Source: an uncultured Prevotellaceae bacterium (GTDB lineage Bacteria > Bacteroidota > Bacteroidia > Bacteroidales > Bacteroidaceae). From it: a DNA stretch of 9,088 nt. The stretch's first letter is position 1; each line of letters opens with the position of its first letter. The stretch lies in NCBI GenBank assembly GCA_946413885.1, contig CAMKMK010000086.1:1-9088 (forward strand). The letters are read 5' to 3'. The position numbers were made by a program, and so were the translations under genes. Below are positions 7,633-9,088 of the stretch, one piece after another. The notes beneath the pieces were generated by a model. It ran no database searches. It was not told where the DNA came from and worked only from the letters and a program-made list of their open reading frames with translations.

Positions 7633-7883
7633 TTGCTCCTCGGTTTGAACAAGAACCGAAGGTCATGATGTTCGGCTCTTATTCCAAAGGCTATGCCAAC
7701 TCCGACAGTGACATTGACGTGGCTGTCATTGTACCCTCCTATGGCAATCGAAAAATGGAAATCTCAAAAAATCTTTGGCGTGATACGCGGCAGGTAAGTT
7801 TTCTCATTGAGCCCGTCCTTATGGCTGAAGACCGTTGGTCACCTCTTTACGATGATGTGATGCGCACAGGATTGCTTGTTTGA
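7566..7883 (+). CDS. MNT-type minimal nucleotidyltransferase
   Basis: A 105-residue cytoplasmic protein of the pol-beta nucleotidyltransferase superfamily. The signature runs from G37-S38 through ten residues to D49-I-D51, within GSYSKGYANSDSDIDVAV at 37-54. D49 and D51 are the expected metal-binding carboxylates, and E82 (LIEPVLM) is a possible third. In characterised MNT/HEPN modules the MNT partner AMPylates the HEPN protein and silences it, so this is the probable antitoxin or modifier. The ATG at 7566 lies inside the end of the HEPN gene in another frame, which implies translational coupling. Length is normal for stand-alone MNT proteins. Confidence 0.88.
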   Translation: MDKRLPLSFNEALDLVRRYKQVIAPRFEQEPKVMMFGSYSKGYANSDSDIDVAVIVPSYGNRKMEISKNLWRDTRQVSFLIEPVLMAEDRWSPLYDDVMRTGLLV

Positions 7884-7911
7884 ATGATTGTTTTGCCATT
7901 GTGTGAGGAGT

Positions 7912-8014
7912 GTTGCATTCAGCGTTGCATTTCGAGGAACTAAGGGAATTTACAGGCAGGTAATTGATTTTCAGTATGTTAACTTTAAGAGCGTTGCAAA
8001 GTTGCATAGTTGCA
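7912..8014 (+). repeat. Left cluster of five GTTGCA hexamers
   Basis: GTTGCA occurs on the + strand at 7912-7917, 7924-7929, 7993-7998, 8001-8006 and 8009-8014. The first two are 12 bp apart, and the last three step by 8 bp. They lie between the MNT stop codon and the AT palindrome and are mirrored by inverted copies on its other side. Confidence 0.8.
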
Positions 8015-8167
8015 TTTGCAAAATTGAAAAAGTGGCAAGGATGAAGGATATTTACCTTTATATTATATATTATTATATAATTATAATTATATAATAATAT
8101 ATAATATAAAAATTCAGCCCACTCTTCATGCAACAGAAAATGAAAAATCGAAATGCAACTATGCAAC
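8001..8167. repeat. 17-bp perfect inverted repeat around the AT palindrome
   Basis: GTTGCATAGTTGCATTT at 8001-8017 is the exact inverse of AAATGCAACTATGCAAC at 8151-8167. The two arms enclose 133 bp centred almost exactly on the 54-bp palindrome. In RNA or in cruciform DNA this would make a long stem topped by a second, AU-only stem. Confidence 0.85.
8057..8110. repeat. Perfect 54-bp A/T-only palindrome
   Basis: Every base from 8057 to 8083 pairs with its partner from 8084 to 8110, so the 27-bp arms meet without a loop. The sequence contains no G or C. Pairing stops at 8056/8111. This could extrude as a cruciform under supercoiling, act as an unwinding element, or form an AU hairpin in RNA. 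It is not followed by a T run in either direction, so an ordinary terminator is unlikely. Confidence 0.95.
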
Positions 8168-8205
8168 ATGCAACTTTCCTGCATCGATTTTTCGTTTGGG
8201 GCTGA
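8114..8205 (+). repeat. Nested hairpin overlapping the right GTTGCA arm
   Basis: An outer stem pairs TCAGCCC (8114-8120) with GGGCTGA (8199-8205). A middle stem pairs GAAAAATCGA (8142-8151) with TCGATTTTTC (8184-8193). TGCA at 8154-8157 can pair with TGCA at 8180-8183 across a 2-nt bulge. The right-hand TGCAAC copies fall inside this structure, so it cannot form at the same time as the long stem with the left arm. Confidence 0.6.
8129..8174 (-). repeat. Right cluster of four inverted GTTGCA hexamers
   Basis: TGCAAC, the reverse complement of GTTGCA, occurs at 8129-8134, 8154-8159, 8162-8167 and 8169-8174. The last three step by 8 and 7 bp, close to the 8-bp step of the left cluster. They point toward the AT palindrome just as the left copies do. 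Confidence 0.8.
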
Positions 8206-8244
8206 CGGTTCCGCTGGCCTTTTCTCTTGCCACTATGGGAGGAA

Positions 8245-8334
8245 AAAAAGACAACGTGTTGAAACCGCAGACACAACACGTTGAAACCTCGAACACAACA
8301 CGTTCTTCCTCGCCTTTCAACACGTTGTCTTTTT
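8245..8334. repeat. 20-bp perfect inverted repeat framing the 22-bp array
   Basis: The 20 bases at 8245-8264 are the exact reverse complement of 8315-8334. The arms consist of an A5 (or T5) tract, GAC/GTC and the outer two dyads of the 22-bp array. The 50-bp interior holds the other two dyads. The right arm ends in TCTTTTT on the + strand, so a weak terminator-like role is possible. Confidence 0.85.
8252..8327. repeat. Four CAAC-NN-GTTG dyads with exact 22-bp period
   Basis: CAACGTGTTG at 8252-8261, CAACACGTTG at 8274-8283, CAACACGTTC at 8296-8305 and CAACACGTTG at 8318-8327 start exactly 22 bp apart. Each is a CAAC/GTTG dyad around a 2-bp centre; the third has one mismatch, and the first has its centre inverted. 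The 12-bp linkers of units 1 and 2 are also alike (both start AAACC and end ACA). A 22-bp step is about two helical turns, placing all four sites on one face of the DNA. Confidence 0.85.
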
Positions 8335-8438
8335 GCCGCTCTCTCGTCCCCCATCATTTGCGTTTGAGTTCTTGTTTACACCTCCCCCCAAAGCGTTGTA
8401 GCCGACAACCTGAAAAACTTATTTTTTTTACTGATTTG

Positions 8439-8470
8439 TTTGGTAAATCTGTAGATTTTGAGTAATTTTG
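8439..8470 (+). promoter_or_regulatory. Complete Bacteroidetes promoter for the barrel-protein operon
   Basis: TTTG at 8439-8442 and TAATTTTG at 8463-8470 are separated by 20 bp, matching both the -33 and -7 consensus elements and their usual spacing. Transcription would start near 8477, about 20 nt before the ATG at 8497. Confidence 0.75.
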
Positions 8471-8496
8471 TACCGATAAAAAAAGTACAAACAACA

Positions 8497-8955
8497 ATGA
8501 AGAAGTTTTTGTTAATGATTGCAGTGGTGTTGCTGGGTGCTTCATCACTGAAGGCTCAGAGCCTGAAAGATATCAAATGGGCAGCTGAGGTGGGTGTAGG
8601 ATCAGAATTGGAGTTGGGTGTTCGCACACAATACAATTTCAATGAGTATTTGGCTTGGGATGTGCTGCACGTGAAGTACGCCTTTGACTACAATGAGTAT
8701 AACAATTTCAGCGAGATTAGCTTTACTACTGGTTTGCGCGGTTTTAGCCCCTCTTTCGGTCCTGACTTGAAGGCATTCACAGCCATTGACCTTGGTTATG
8801 GCGGTACATTCGATCCCTACGATAGTGCATTTGCTATGGATTTCACAGTGGGGTTGCAGTTCAAGGAGCACCTCTACTTTGGTTACGGTCTCGGCTTGAT
8901 GCACCATCACGGCAACCACAAGGATCATCTCTTCCGTATCGGTTGGACTTTCTGA
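8497..8955 (+). CDS. Small outer-membrane beta-barrel protein
   Basis: A 152-residue protein with a signal peptide (MKKFLLMIAVVLLGASS..., cleavage near KA/Q at 20-21). The rest alternates polar and hydrophobic residues in short strands rich in Gly, Tyr and Phe (for example GVRTQYNF, ISFTTGLRGF, DFTVGLQF, LYFGYGLGL). It ends in a terminal Phe (LFRIGWTF), the usual beta-signal recognised by the BAM complex. About eight strands would fit the size. A His cluster, MHHHGNHKDH at 135-144, sits before the last strand and could bind metal at a turn. I cannot assign a named family. The start at 8497 is set by the signal peptide and by the promoter at 8439-8470; the longer frame from 8458 begins at a non-ATG codon inside that promoter. 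A 57-bp gap separates it from the CxxC-domain gene, so they are probably co-transcribed. Confidence 0.8.
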   Translation: MKKFLLMIAVVLLGASSLKAQSLKDIKWAAEVGVGSELELGVRTQYNFNEYLAWDVLHVKYAFDYNEYNNFSEISFTTGLRGFSPSFGPDLKAFTAIDLGYGGTFDPYDSAFAMDFTVGLQFKEHLYFGYGLGLMHHHGNHKDHLFRIGWTF

Positions 8956-9012
8956 TCGCCTGAAAACGTCTGGCACTTCCTGTCATCCCATCCTTATTTA
9001 AAAAGAGAAAGA

Positions 9013-9088
9013 ATGGAGAAGAGAACTTTTTCTGTAAGCGGCATGAAATGCATGCATTGCAAGGCTAACGTAGAGAATGCTCTCCGCG
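9013..9088 (+). CDS. Heavy-metal-associated (HMA) domain protein, 5' part
   Basis: Only the first 25 codons are present; the gene runs off the window. The start reads MEKRTFSVSGMKCMHCKANV, with the HMA signature GMxCxxC (C13 and C16 as Cu(I)/Zn ligands) directly after the first beta strand, followed by the expected helix start. It could be a stand-alone CopZ/Atx1-like metallochaperone or the N-terminal domain of a CopA/ZntA-type P1B ATPase. The missing C-terminus decides which. A purine-rich stretch (AAAAGAGAAAGA) precedes the ATG. No terminator lies between it and the barrel-protein gene. Confidence 0.85.
   Translation, partial: MEKRTFSVSGMKCMHCKANVENALR

Noticed and set aside
7888..8094. 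Small + strand frame after the MNT gene
   Set aside because: It ends inside the A/T palindrome with a YIIYYYIIIII tail and has no domain, promoter or ribosome binding site.
8057..8110. Palindrome as a simple transcription terminator for HEPN/MNT
   Set aside because: The stem has no G or C pairs and no T run follows it, and it lies 170 bp after the stop codon.
7819..8184. Minus-strand 121-codon frame across the MNT end and the palindrome
   Set aside because: It overlaps the MNT gene end and translates the palindrome into runs of Ile, Tyr and Asn; no promoter or domain supports it.
8252..8327. CRISPR-like periodic repeats
   Set aside because: The repeats are only 10 bp with 12-bp linkers that are partly similar, there are four units, and no cas gene is near. 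This is a binding-site or tandem-repeat array, not a CRISPR.
8073..8357. Minus-strand 94-codon frame over the 22-bp array
   Set aside because: It consists of translated repeats and palindrome and carries no recognisable protein features.

Overview
The window looks like chromosomal DNA of a Gram-negative Bacteroidales bacterium, most likely a Prevotella/Bacteroides relative. The evidence is: Bacteroidetes -7 boxes (TAnnTTTG) ahead of every complete gene or gene pair; weak or absent Shine-Dalgarno sequences; signal peptides ending in the Bacteroidetes style (NAQ, KAQ); a glutamate dehydrogenase of clear Bacteroides type; and a very large exported arabinosidase typical of plant-glycan users. The species cannot be fixed from this sequence alone.

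Layout. 1-483 is a leader: about 180 bp of extreme AT-rich DNA, then a purine-rich stretch and the gdhA promoter. 484-1824 (+) is gdhA, followed by a textbook terminator. Convergent to it, 1956-6233 (-) encodes a 1425-residue exported protein joining a GH127 beta-L-arabinofuranosidase to a GH51 alpha-L-arabinofuranosidase through two beta-sandwich modules. A divergent promoter region (6234-6428) separates it from a small secreted His-rich protein (6429-6917, +), again closed by a strong terminator. 7198-7883 (+) is an overlapping HEPN/MNT pair of the toxin-antitoxin kind. 7884-8496 holds no convincing gene but is the most structured DNA in the window. 8497-8955 (+) is a small outer-membrane beta-barrel protein, and 9013 to the window end is the start of a heavy-metal-associated (CxxC) domain protein, probably in the same transcript.

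How the parts may work together. GdhA links ammonium and 2-oxoglutarate. The arabinosidase acts outside the cytoplasm and could strip both alpha- and beta-linked L-arabinofuranose, a combination that fits plant extensin-type side chains. The barrel protein and the CxxC protein suggest a small envelope/metal-handling operon. The HEPN/MNT pair stands as its own unit.

The strongest undescribed signal is the intergenic region after the HEPN/MNT pair. A perfect 54-bp A/T-only palindrome is flanked by five GTTGCA hexamers on the left and four inverted copies on the right. A nested hairpin competes with the right arm. A separate cluster of four CAAC-NN-GTTG dyads follows with an exact 22-bp period. 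The function is unknown; replication or recombination site, protein-binding array, structured RNA and non-autonomous mobile element are all open.
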